The notes beneath the pieces are model-generated. The model did no database searches. It worked only from the letters and a program-made list of their open reading frames with translations, and was not told where the DNA came from. From NCBI GenBank assembly GCA_018388625.1, contig CP074402.1, positions 2,852,001 to 2,916,000 on the forward strand: a stretch of DNA of 64,000 nt. Direction: 5' to 3'. This document shows positions 1 through 8,574 of this stretch, piece by piece; the first letter of the stretch is position 1; the number at the start of each line of letters is the position of its first letter. Origin of the DNA: Nocardiopsis eucommiae. GTDB lineage: Bacteria > Actinomycetota > Actinomycetes > Streptosporangiales > Streptosporangiaceae. Both the position numbers and the translations under genes were made by a program.

Positions 1-564
1 CGCGTTGGAGGGGGACCGGGTGGCGGCCTTCACCGTGCACCGCAGCCGGGACACCCGGCTGCCCGGGGACCCCGGGAGGCGTTGCGCGCGGCGTGCTCGG
101 GGCTGGGTTGGGTGGTTCCGCGTGCGCTGGAGCAGTGTCCGGAGCCCGAGCGGGTGTACTACGACCACGTCGCCCAGGTGGAGATGGAGCGGTGGAGCCG
201 AGGGCGCACGGTGTTGGTGGGTGACGCGTGTCAGGCGGTGTCGTTGCTCGCGGGGCAGGGCGCCTCGATGGGGGTGGGCGGGTCCTTCGTGTTGGGGGAG
301 GAGTTGGCCCGGGCGGGAAGCGTGGGTGAGGGGTTGGAGCGTTACGAACGGCGTTGGCGTCCGGTCGTGGAGGAGCGCCAGCGGGCCGCCCGTCGGGGGA
401 CCTCCTGGTTCCTGCCGACCACTTCCGGGAGGTTGCGTCTGCGCAGGCTGTTCCTGCGGTGGTCCGCTCTGCCGGGCGTCGATCGGTGGGTGGCGACCTC
501 TCTGTCGGGCAAACCCAGCCGGGTGGTGAAGGATCTGGGGCCCGTGGCCTCCCCGGGGAGCTGA
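1..564 (+). CDS. FAD-dependent monooxygenase, C-terminal part (cut by window start)
   Basis: C-terminal half of a flavoprotein monooxygenase with the aromatic-hydroxylase (PHBH) fold; the start lies before the window. The family's GD motif is visible as VLVGDACQAVS followed by GQGASMGVGGS (about 208-285); in this family it contacts the FAD. A helical, arginine-rich tail follows to the stop at 564. The first ~75 bases read as protein only in frame 2 (AFTVHRSRDTRLPGD) and the rest only in frame 1, so a base seems to be missing in the G/C runs near 65-80. The substrate cannot be deduced. The family is clear, the exact N-terminal reading is not. Confidence 0.8.
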   Translation, partial: RVGGGPGGGLHRAPQPGHPAARGPREALRAACSGLGWVVPRALEQCPEPERVYYDHVAQVEMERWSRGRTVLVGDACQAVSLLAGQGASMGVGGSFVLGEELARAGSVGEGLERYERRWRPVVEERQRAARRGTSWFLPTTSGRLRLRRLFLRWSALPGVDRWVATSLSGKPSRVVKDLGPVASPGS

Positions 565-697
565 CCGGGGTGCCCACTCCCCGCCGTGGCCGCTCGTCCT
601 GCCGAGGTCCGATCCGCCGCCCGTACGCCGCCAGTAGGCGGCCCTGGAGGCGAGGAGCAGGATGAGCAGCGCCACGAGCACCCTTAGGACCAGGAGT

Positions 698-728
698 GGG
701 GGCAGGGCGGTCGGGTCGCCCTGCCCCC
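698..728. terminator. Stem-loop terminator between convergent genes
   Basis: A perfect 12-bp inverted repeat, GGGGGCAGGGCG and CGCCCTGCCCCC, with a 7-base loop. It lies between the end of the monooxygenase (564) and the end of the leftward nucleotidyltransferase (803). There is no T-run, which is common for actinobacterial hairpins. It could serve both directions. In the flanking 565-802 space I see no gene I can support. Confidence 0.6.
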
Positions 729-802
729 GACCGCGCCACGATGGCGGGCGGGTCCGGGGAGCCGGTAGGACCTGTGACGGCGACCGACCGCACGGGACGG
801 TC

Positions 803-1662
803 TCAGGGAGCGGGGCGGGGTGCCTTGAGGCCGTGGGTGGCCGCGTACTCCCGGGCCAACCACGGGGCGAGGTCCTCGACGAGTGCGCACAGGTGGTCGC
901 GGTCGCTGCCGGGGTTCCGGGCCGTGTGGGCCGCGGTGCGCATCAGCCCGTGGCGGTCGGGGTGGTAGTGGCCGAAGACGTCAGCCGCCAGGGTGAGGTC
1001 GCTGGTCCATCCACCCCAGGACGGCATGACCAGGGTGAACCCGGTGCGGATCAGTCGGCGGGCCACACGTCGGCTCAGGACGCGGAGGTCGTCGTCGGTG
1101 GCGGCCTCGGCCAGGCGGGCGCGCCAACGGGGCAGGGTCAGGTGCAGGTCTCCGTTGGTCTCGCGGGCCAGGAGGCTGGTGGGCCGGTACCGGGGTAGCC
1201 GCGCGCCCAGGTCGGGGCCGGCCAGGGGGTGCACAGGCAGGCCACGAAGAATCCGGCGTCGTGCCGTTCGAGGGCGCTGGTCAGGTTGGCCACCCCGTCC
1301 AGGAGGATGCCGCCGCCGTCGACCTGCGGGAAAGCGGCGTCGATCTCCTCCTGGAGGGCGCGCGCCCGGTCGCGGTCGGTGGGATCGGGCGCGGTGTGCA
1401 GGGCCACCAGGGCGTCCAGGTCCGAGACACCGGGGACGGCGGTGCCCCGAGGGATGCTGCCGTACAGGTAGGCACTGTGCATCCGGGCGCCGAAGACCTC
1501 GTGGAGTCGGCCGCGCAGGGCCTCGACCACGGGGGTGAAGGCGGCGGTGACCCGGTCCGGGGAGCCTTCGCGGGCGATGGTGCCGTCGGGGTGGAGCCCC
1601 CGGACGGGGGAGGCGGTGTCACGGAGGCGGCTCCGGGTCAGGTCAGCGGGTGCCAGGCCCAC
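803..1662 (-). CDS. Nucleotidyltransferase-domain protein (frameshifted)
   Basis: Belongs to the pol-beta/kanamycin-type nucleotidyltransferase superfamily. The N-terminal half carries the fold's signature YLYGSIPRGTA followed by SDLDALV; the two aspartates bind the catalytic metal. A helical C-terminal domain follows (VARRLIRTGFTLVMPS). The two halves are in different frames: a base appears to be missing in the C5 run at about 1226-1231 (VACLCTP continues as LAGPDLGARLP). I chose the GTG at 1662, which overlaps the end of the upstream GNAT gene and suggests coupling. Substrate unknown; these proteins include drug-modifying enzymes and many of unknown role. About 285 residues when repaired. 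Confidence 0.72.
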
Positions 1663-2378
1663 ACGTTGGGTTCGAGGTAGGTGCCCTGGTCGGCGGCGAG
1701 GTCGATGGTGACGGGGGCCAGGGCTCCCTCCACGATGTGGCGGCCGCTGCCGGGGAGGTCCATCCCGGCCCACTGGCGCCACTGGGCGACGGTGCCCTCC
1801 ACGCGCATGGACGTCTCGCAGGGGTGGAGCAGGTGCGCGCCCAGGCGTTGGTGCGTGCGGAGCCAGGGGTCCGTGGACAGCCCGTCGGCCTCACGGGTCC
1901 AGCTGGCGTACTCGGCCATGGGGATCAGCGGGTAGCGGTGCTTGAGGGTGGGGCGCAGGGGCGCGGCCAGGGCGGTCAGTCCGTGTGCGGAGGCGTTGTC
2001 GCGCAGGGCCTGGGCCATGAGGGCGCTGACCCCGGCGCCCTGGTGGCGGGTGGAGACCGCGATGTACAGGGCCGAGGCGATGGTGGGTGCGCGTCCGGCG
2101 TCCCTGTCCGCGAAGGCCTGTTCGAGGGCCCAGGCGAAGCCCTCGTCGGGGAGTTCGTCGGGGGTGCCGTGCCAGGCCAGGGGGACGCTGTTGGCTCGGG
2201 CGACGACCTCGTCGCCGCGTACGAGGGCGATCTGGTACTCCGCGAAGTCGTGGGCCAGGCGGCCCCAGTACCGGTGCGCGGTGGTGTCCTGGAACATCAC
2301 CTCGGGGCCGGGGTTGAGCTCGGGGCGTTCCATGACCTCGACGAGGTCGGGGCGCTGGGCCAGGGTCACGATCGGCAT
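1638..2378 (-). CDS. GNAT family N-acetyltransferase-like protein
   Basis: A 246-residue protein with a GNAT-like core: YIAVSTRHQGAGVSALMAQALRDNA corresponds to the acetyl-CoA-binding strand/helix (residues ~130-155), although the usual Q/RxxGxG/A loop is relaxed to HQGAGVS. The start chosen is the ATG at 2378 (MPIVTLAQRPDL); the in-frame extension upstream has poor protein character. It overlaps the start of the downstream nucleotidyltransferase by about 25 bases, so the two are probably one transcript. The acceptor substrate is unknown. Confidence 0.7.
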   Translation of the reverse strand: MPIVTLAQRPDLVEVMERPELNPGPEVMFQDTTAHRYWGRLAHDFAEYQIALVRGDEVVARANSVPLAWHGTPDELPDEGFAWALEQAFADRDAGRAPTIASALYIAVSTRHQGAGVSALMAQALRDNASAHGLTALAAPLRPTLKHRYPLIPMAEYASWTREADGLSTDPWLRTHQRLGAHLLHPCETSMRVEGTVAQWRQWAGMDLPGSGRHIVEGALAPVTIDLAADQGTYLEPNVWAWHPLT

Positions 2379-2589
2379 GGGTGCATCGTGGCAGGGCGCC
2401 GTGGGCGGGGCAAGCGGATTACGGCCGGTCAGGAGGGTGGGTCGGGAGCCCGGTAGTGCTGGCACCACTGAGGGAGGTGGGTGGGAGTGGACTCGCAAGA
2501 GGGTGTCAGCGTCATCGTGTCCGTCGTACCCGCGGTTCTAGCGTTGGGTGTGTCAGAGAGCCTGGCGTACGAGGAACTTCGGGAGAGCC

Positions 2590-3417
2590 ATGATCGCGGC
2601 GGGCCCATCCACCATCCCGGCCCCGGAGCCGTTGCGGTACGAGCGCGCCCAGGGGTACGGGGTTCGTCTGTTGGCGTGCGACGGGACCGAGGACGGGCGG
2701 ATCGTGGAGGAGCTGGGGGACGCGGCCACCGCGGACCACGTCGCGGTCCTGGTCCCGGGCAACGACAACTACCTCGGCAACTACTTCAACCAGAAGCGGG
2801 CCACGCGGCCCCGCGCCAACGGGGAGACGCTCCTGCGCACGATGCGTGAGGTGGCCCCGGAGGAGCGTGTGGCGGTGGTGGTGTGGGTGGGGTACCGGAC
2901 GCCGCGCGGGTTCGGGGAGGCGGTCTCGCGTCGCCCGGCGATCGAGGGGGCGCCGGACCTGGTGCGGTTGACCCGTTTCCTGCCCGGCTCGGCGCGGGTG
3001 ACGCTGGTGGGGCACAGCTACGGCACGGTGGTGTGCGGTCTGGCCCTGGGGCGGGGACGGGTCAGTGACTGCGTGGCGCTGGGCAGCCCCGGCATGGGCA
3101 CGCGCTCGCGCGAGGAGCTGGGGTTCACGGGGAACCTGTGGGCGGCGCGGGGTCCCAACGACTGGATCCGGTTCTTCCCTCGGGGACACGTGGGGGAGGC
3201 CGGGCACGGGCCCTCACCGACACGGCGCGGGTACGGGGCGCGCGTGTTCGAGACGGGGGACATCCCGGGGCACTGCTCGTACTACCGGTCCGGAAGCGAG
3301 TCGGTGCGCAACATCGCGCGGATCGCGGTGGGCCGGTACGAGGAGGTCACGCCCGTGACGGTGCCGCGACCGCGTCGGCCGCGCGAGGTGCGGGTCGCGG
3401 AGGCGGTGGCCTCGTGA
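2590..3417 (+). CDS. Alpha/beta hydrolase (DUF1023-like)
   Basis: A 275-residue serine hydrolase. The nucleophile elbow GHSYGTVV is visible about 60% along, preceded by the family's VAVVVWVGYRTP strand and a VAVLVPGNDN strand. It resembles the actinobacterial DUF1023 alpha/beta hydrolases, usually annotated as esterases of unknown substrate. The ATG at 2590 follows a GGGAGA ribosome site. Its stop overlaps the GTG of the next gene (GTGA), so it is translationally coupled to the ABC exporter downstream; it may process a compound handled by that exporter (inference). Confidence 0.75.
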   Translation: MIAAGPSTIPAPEPLRYERAQGYGVRLLACDGTEDGRIVEELGDAATADHVAVLVPGNDNYLGNYFNQKRATRPRANGETLLRTMREVAPEERVAVVVWVGYRTPRGFGEAVSRRPAIEGAPDLVRLTRFLPGSARVTLVGHSYGTVVCGLALGRGRVSDCVALGSPGMGTRSREELGFTGNLWAARGPNDWIRFFPRGHVGEAGHGPSPTRRGYGARVFETGDIPGHCSYYRSGSESVRNIARIAVGRYEEVTPVTVPRPRRPREVRVAEAVAS

Positions 3418-4408
3418 GCGGTGGACCGGTGATCCTGGCCGAGGGGGTGCGCAAGCTCTACCCGGGGGCGGCGTGGCGCTGGACGGGGTGGACCTGGCGG
3501 TGGAGCCGGGCACCGTGCACGGGCTGCTGGGGCCGAACGGCGCGGGCAAGACGACGACGGTGCGGGTGCTGGCGACCCTCCTGGGGTTCGACGGGGGCCG
3601 GGCCCGGGTGGCGGGGGTCGACGTCGCCTCGCGGCCCCGGCTGGTGCGTTCGCGCATCGGGTTCGTGGGACAGTACGCGGCGGTGGACGAGATCCTCAGC
3701 GGGCGCCGCAACCTGGAGATGTTCGGGCGCCTCTACCACCTGGGGCGGCGGCGGTCGCGTGAGCGTGCCGTGGAGCTGCTGGAGCGGTTCGACCTCACCG
3801 GCGCGGCTGACCGTTCGGTGCGCACGTACTCGGGTGGGATGCGTCGGAGGTTGGACTTGGCGGCGGGGTTGGTGCTGGACCCCCGTGTGCTGTTCCTGGA
3901 CGAGCCCACGACGGGGTTGGATCCGCGTAGCCGGGCAGAGGTGTGGCGGGCGGTGCGTGAGCTGGTCGCGGGCGGTACGACGGTGCTGTTGACCACCCAG
4001 TACCTGGAGGAGGCCGACCGTCTGGCGGACCGCGTGTCGGTGCTGGACCGGGGTCGGGTGATCGCCGAGGGCGGCCCGGAGGAACTGAAGTCGCGGGTGG
4101 GCGGTGGCCGGGTGGAGGTCGTGGTGGCCGACGCCGGGGAGCTGCCGGTGGCGGCGGAGGTGCTGGGCCGGATGGCCGGTGCGCCGCCGGAGGTGGATCG
4201 GGACGCGTTGCGGGTGAGCGCACCGGTGTGTGGAGGCGGAGCGGGGTTGACCAAGGTGGTGCGGGCTCTGGACGAGGCCGGGTTGGACGTGGAGGACATC
4301 GCGTTGCGGCGGCCGACCCTGGACGACGTGTTCCTGGGGCTGACCGGGCGGCACGGTACGGACGTCGGGGACACGGAGGGGCGCGGAGCCCTGGAGGAGC
4401 GGTCATGA
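3414..4408 (+). CDS. ABC transporter ATP-binding protein, DrrA-type (frameshifted near start)
   Basis: Nucleotide-binding subunit of a drug/ABC-2 type exporter. Walker A GPNGAGKTTT, signature YSGGMRRRLD, Walker [13 protein letters not shown] and the switch region LLTTQYLEEADRLAD are in order; the C-terminal DrrA-like tail ends with RRPTLDDVFLGLTG. The GTG at 3414 overlaps the upstream stop, but the first ~18 codons (VILAEGVRKLYPG) are one frame off from VALDGVDLAVEPG, so a base appears to be missing in the GGGGGCGG stretch at about 3464-3470. Its stop overlaps the ATG of the permease (ATGA). Partner of the following permease. Confidence 0.88.
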
Positions 4409-5274
4409 CCGTGACGGGGCGGGGCGCGGAGCCGCTTCCGGTGGAGGGTGAGCCCCGTGGGCCGCGTGCCTGGGCGGGGCGTGCGGGGTGGGCGGTGGCC
4501 GACGCGACCGTCGTGGCCCGCCGCTACCTGGCCCACCTGGTGTACAAGCCCGACGAGCTGGTCGGGACGCTGATGATCCCGGTGCTGGCGGTGCTGCTGT
4601 TCGGATTCGTGTTCGGTGAGGCGATGGGCGCCGCCATGGGGGTGGGCGGTGAGGACTACCGCGAGTTCCTGATGCCGGGGCTGTTCGCGTTGACTATGGC
4701 GTTCGGGATCGGGAACACGACGATCGCGGTGGTCACGGACGTGGGCCGGGGTGTGGTGGACCGGTTCCGGACGTTGCCGATGGCGCCCTCGGCGTTGCTG
4801 GTGGGGCGGAGCATGGCCGACGTGGTCTCGGCCCTGGTGGACCTCGTGGTCCTCGTGGGGATGGGGTTGCTGGTCGGGTGGCGGTGGCATGAGGGTCAGG
4901 GGTCGGCGTTGGCCGCCCTGGGGTTGTTGTTGCTGCTGAGGTTGGCGTTCACGTGGATCGGGATCTACCTGGGGTTGCTGGTGCGCGGTCCCGAGGCGGC
5001 GATGAAGCTCTTCTCGCTGGTGTTCCCACTGGCGATGGTGGCCGAGACGTTCGTGCCCACGGAGGTGATTCCGGCGTGGTTGGCTCCGGTGGCGGAGTGG
5101 AACCCGCTGTCGGCGACGGTGCTGGCGTGCCGGGAGTTGTTCGGGAACACCACGGTGGTGGGTGAGTCGTGGGTGGCGCAGAACGCGTTGCTGATGGCGG
5201 TGGTGTGGCCGCTGGTGTTGCTGGCGGTGTTCGTTCCGTTGGCGACGCGACGCTACCGGAAGCTGGGCCGCTGA
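4405..5274 (+). CDS. ABC-2 type permease, DrrB-like
   Basis: Membrane subunit (289 residues) of the exporter encoded with the ATPase upstream. About six hydrophobic segments are visible: MIPVLAVLLFGFVFG, LFALTMAFGIGN, ALVDLVVLVGMGLLVGW, LAALGLLLLLRLAF, LFSLVFPLAMVAE and LLMAVVWPLVLLAVF. The motif ATVLACRELFGN near the C-terminus is typical of the DrrB/ABC-2 family. The ATG at 4405 overlaps the ATPase stop. Likely exports a hydrophobic compound; the cargo is unknown. No biosynthetic genes accompany it here, so self-resistance or general efflux are both possible. Confidence 0.88.
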   Translation: MTVTGRGAEPLPVEGEPRGPRAWAGRAGWAVADATVVARRYLAHLVYKPDELVGTLMIPVLAVLLFGFVFGEAMGAAMGVGGEDYREFLMPGLFALTMAFGIGNTTIAVVTDVGRGVVDRFRTLPMAPSALLVGRSMADVVSALVDLVVLVGMGLLVGWRWHEGQGSALAALGLLLLLRLAFTWIGIYLGLLVRGPEAAMKLFSLVFPLAMVAETFVPTEVIPAWLAPVAEWNPLSATVLACRELFGNTTVVGESWVAQNALLMAVVWPLVLLAVFVPLATRRYRKLGR

Positions 5275-5463
5275 GCCCTCTTCGGTCGGGGGCGCGTGCG
5301 GGGGCGCGCGTCCCGGTGGTTCGTGGTGGGGCCGCGCTCTCGGCGGGGAGCAGGAGTCCGGGGAGGGGGCGGTGTGGAGCCCGGGTGCGTGTGGTGTCGG
5401 TCCACGGAGCCGTGCGACGGGGGACGGTCCGGGTTCGAGGGACCGGTGGCACGCGGGTGGGCG

Positions 5464-6226
5464 TCACGTGTGTGTGGACAGGTGGTCCTCCAGCTGGGCG
5501 GCCCCGGTCAGGAGCGCGCGCCCTCGCGCGTCGAGGCGCCGGTGCCAGCCGTCCAGGGTCTCCTCCAGGGGTTGGAGGCCTCCGGCCGCGCGCACCTGGT
5601 CGATGAGGGGGCGATCCGTCCCAGCGGGTGGCCGCCGCGCCGGAGCTGGTGGACCAGTCGGGCGTCGCGTACGGCGGCGTCGTCGTAGACCCGGTAGCCG
5701 GTCCGGGGGTCGCGGCCGGGGCGGACCAGTCCGGCCCGCTCCCATTTGCGCAGGGTGGCCGGTCGGACGCCGAGGCGGTCCGCGAGCGGCCCGATGAAGG
5801 TGGCCCGGGACGCGTCGTCCGTGGGGGTGAGACCGGAAAGCACCGTGGTGGGGCGCTGCGGGGGCGCCGCACGGTGGGTCTCCAGGTCGCGCAGTGCGTT
5901 CCGGACGGCGGTCAGGGTGCCGCGGTCCTCGAGGAGTTGGGCGTGGCTCAGGTCGATCTGGTGCAGGGCCTCCTCGATCGCTCCGTTGTTGACCGCCCGC
6001 ATGATGGCCGCGGCCCGCCGGTGGCCGTGGCCGGGGAGCAGGGCCAGGAACGCGCGCAGGGCCGAGGCGTGCGGTGGGGTGTAGGTCCGGTAGCCGTGGG
6101 GGAGCGTTCGGCGGGCGGGAGGATGCCCTCGGCCTCGTAGTTCCGGATCGCCTGGGTGGACAGGCCGTGCCGTCGGGCGAGGTCGATCGGCCTCAGACGC
6201 ACACCGCTTTGAAGCTTTTCCGCCAT
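5464..6226 (-). CDS. Double-MerR (TioE-type) transcriptional regulator (two frameshifts)
   Basis: When repaired this is a ~255-residue regulator with two MerR-type DNA-binding segments: an N-terminal LRPIDLARRHGLSTQAIRNYE and a second LGVRPATLRKWERAGLVRP followed by GYRVYDDAAVRDA. Two helix-turn-helix units in one chain is the arrangement seen in TioE-family regulators. The coding is in three frames, joined by one missing base in the C5 run at about 6099-6103 and another at about 5606-5610. The ATG at 6226 is 58 bases from the divergent erythromycin-esterase-like gene, which it probably controls. A paralogue lies at 10036-10746. Confidence 0.75.
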
Positions 6227-6284
6227 GTTCGCGATGCTAGCTGATCAAAGTCTCCACCGAGGGTTCAGCGATACCGTCGAAGGT

Positions 6285-7520
6285 ATGGCTACGAAGACGA
6301 AGGACACCGTCCACGTGTTCGGGGCGGCCTCGGTCATGGGACTGCTCTCCGAGCGGCCGCGCGTGCTCGCCTTGGGTGAGCCGACCCATGACGACGGCTC
6401 GCTGCTGTGGGCGCGCAACGACCTGTTCCGTGAACTCGTGGAGGAGGAGGGGTTCCGGACCGTCGCGGTGGAGAGCGACTGTCTTCGGGGGTTGCTCGTG
6501 GACGAGTACGTCACCTCGGGCCACGGAACGCTCGACGAGGTGATGGAACGGGGGTTCAGCCACGGTTTCGGCGCCTACACCGCCAACCGTGAACTGGTGC
6601 GGTGGCTGCGTGCCCACAACGAGGGGCGCCCCGTCGGGGAGCGTGTGCGGTTCGCCGGGTTCGACGGTCCGTTGGAGATCTCCGGCGCGGAGAGCCCTCG
6701 GCAGTCCCTGAGCGCCCTGTACGACTACCTCGCGGAACAGGTCGAGGCGGACCTGCTGCCCTGCTCGGCCGGGACCCTCGATCGGCTGCTCGGGGCGGAC
6801 GGGCCGTGGGCCGACCCGGAGACGATGACGGACCCGGGGCGGTCGGTGGGGCGGACGTCGGAGGCGGGTGCGCTGCGGTTGGTCGCGGACGACCTCGTGG
6901 CGTTGTTGGACGCGCAGGCCCCGCACCTGGTGGCGGCGACCTCGCGCGCGGAACTGGAACGGGCCGAGCTGTACGGGCGCACGGCCGTGGGGTTGTTGCG
7001 CTACCACCACTGGCTGGCCGACACCTCGCCCGCACGCGTCAACCGACTGTTGGGGGTGCGGGACCAGATGATGGCGCACAATCTCCTGGCTCTGGCCGAC
7101 CGGGGGCCGGTGCTGGTGCACGCGCACAACTCCCACCTGCAACGGGAGAGAAGCTCGATGCGGATGTGGCAGGGGTTGATGGAGTGGTGGAGCGCGGGCG
7201 CGCTGGTGGCGGGGCGGCTGGGGCGCGGGTACGCGTTCCTGCCCACCGCGCTGGGCACGCTGCGGCACCACGGGGTGGAGGATCCGTCCCGGGGAAGTGT
7301 GGAGGGCGAGTTGTACGCGCTGGGTGCGGAGCGGTGCGTGGTGGACGCCCCCGGGTTGGCGCGGGTGCTGGGCGAGGGTGGTGCCGAGCCCCGGGTGTCG
7401 CCGTGGTTCGGGTACGCCGCGTTGGATCCGGCGCACCTGGCGGGCGCCGACGGTCTGGTGTTCGTCCGCGAGGTCGTCCCCTCGGTGGGGGCGGGTGGCG
7501 GGGAGCACTCCGGAGCGTAG
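6285..7520 (+). CDS. Erythromycin esterase family protein
   Basis: A 411-residue member of the erythromycin esterase-like family (hydrolase fold also seen in EreA/EreB and succinoglycan-type proteins). Seen: the N-terminal LGEPTHDDGS loop, FRTVAVESDC, GFGAYTANRELVRWLRAHNE and the later VLVHAHNSHLQRE, matching the conserved acid/histidine motifs of the family. The ATG at 6285 follows GAAGG; an upstream in-frame start at 6225 would overlap the regulator. Divergent from a TioE-type regulator. Many family members do not act on macrolides, so the macrolide link is only suggestive. Confidence 0.8.
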   Translation: MATKTKDTVHVFGAASVMGLLSERPRVLALGEPTHDDGSLLWARNDLFRELVEEEGFRTVAVESDCLRGLLVDEYVTSGHGTLDEVMERGFSHGFGAYTANRELVRWLRAHNEGRPVGERVRFAGFDGPLEISGAESPRQSLSALYDYLAEQVEADLLPCSAGTLDRLLGADGPWADPETMTDPGRSVGRTSEAGALRLVADDLVALLDAQAPHLVAATSRAELERAELYGRTAVGLLRYHHWLADTSPARVNRLLGVRDQMMAHNLLALADRGPVLVHAHNSHLQRERSSMRMWQGLMEWWSAGALVAGRLGRGYAFLPTALGTLRHHGVEDPSRGSVEGELYALGAERCVVDAPGLARVLGEGGAEPRVSPWFGYAALDPAHLAGADGLVFVREVVPSVGAGGGEHSGA

Positions 7521-7590
7521 GGGCGTCACGGAGCCTGGGCAGGTGCGGGCCCGTGCCGGGACCGCGCGGCAGGGACCGGTGTGTGTCCGC

Positions 7591-8337
7591 TCAGGCGTGG
7601 GCGGCCATGTACTCGGTGAAGGTGGTGCGCCCCACGGCGTGTTCCGGGGCCAGGTGGGCTCCGGCGCGGTAGGCGGCGAAGGTCGCTCCGGGCAGGCGCA
7701 GCGGCAGCAGGCGGCGCTCGGTTCCGGTGGCGTCCAGGTAGGTACGGGCCAGGTCGTGGAAGGACTCCACCCGGGGTCCGCCCAGGTCGGGGACGCGTCC
7801 GGCCGGTTCCTCCTGGGCCAGGCGGGCCAGGCGCAGGGCGACTTCGGCGGGGTCGACGGGCTGGACGTCGACGTCGGGGTAGGGCATCACGGGCATGCGG
7901 GCGGCGTGGGCGCAGACCGCGGCGACGAGCTGGTGGAACTGGGTGGCCCGCAGGACGGTCACGCCCAGGCCGGAGGCGAGCAGGGCCTCCTCGACGGTGT
8001 GCTTGGTCCGGTAGTAGCCCAGGGGCACCTGGTCGCAGCCCACGATGGAGACGTAGACGAGGTGGGTGACGCCGTTGGCCCTGGCGGCGCGCAGGAGGTG
8101 GGTGGCGGCCGGGATGTCGCCGCCGGTGGGGGCGCTGGCGCAGTGCACCACGGTGTCGACGCCGTTCAGGGCGGCGTCGAGTCCGTCCCCGGTGCGCAGG
8201 TCGACGGCGTGGGCGTTCGGGTCCTGGGGGTCGGGGTGGCGGCTGAGGGTGTGGATGCGGTGGTCGGTCTCGCGCAGTCGTTCCACCAGGGGTGCGCCGA
8301 GGGTTCCGGTGGCGCCGGTGACCAGGATCGTGCTCAT
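7591..8337 (-). CDS. NmrA-like NAD(P)-binding oxidoreductase
   Basis: A 248-residue atypical short-chain dehydrogenase of the NmrA/NAD(P)H-binding type. The N-terminal glycine motif ILVTGATGTLGAPL binds the dinucleotide; VTHLVYVSIVG and the following YYRTKHTVEEALL match the extended-SDR strand and Y/K helix region. The ATG at 8337 has an excellent site GGAGGTGGGCAC. Stands alone, convergent with the esterase-like gene. Substrate unknown; close relatives include quinone or nucleotide-sensing proteins. Confidence 0.82.
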   Translation of the reverse strand: MSTILVTGATGTLGAPLVERLRETDHRIHTLSRHPDPQDPNAHAVDLRTGDGLDAALNGVDTVVHCASAPTGGDIPAATHLLRAARANGVTHLVYVSIVGCDQVPLGYYRTKHTVEEALLASGLGVTVLRATQFHQLVAAVCAHAARMPVMPYPDVDVQPVDPAEVALRLARLAQEEPAGRVPDLGGPRVESFHDLARTYLDATGTERRLLPLRLPGATFAAYRAGAHLAPEHAVGRTTFTEYMAAHA

Positions 8338-8574
8338 GTGCCCACCTCCGCGGCCGTTGGTGGTGTGACTGGGGTGCCGGAGGTCCAAGCTAACACCGCA
8401 CGGGTCCGTTTTTGGGGAGGTTTGATGGGATTTCGTGGTGCTTTGCCGAGGCGTGGGGTGAGGGAACGTCCCTGTTCATCCTGGTACGCGAGTGACTCCT
8501 GGGGTGGGGCATCCGGTTAGAGTGCTGGGCAGCGTCGGCGCAGTGAGCGCCGCCACACAGGTGAAGGAGGGTCC

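Noticed and set aside
565-802. Possible short hydrophobic peptide on the minus strand (VALLILLLASRAAYW)
   Set aside because: No ribosome site, the start would lie just after a terminator hairpin, and the frame has no natural end.
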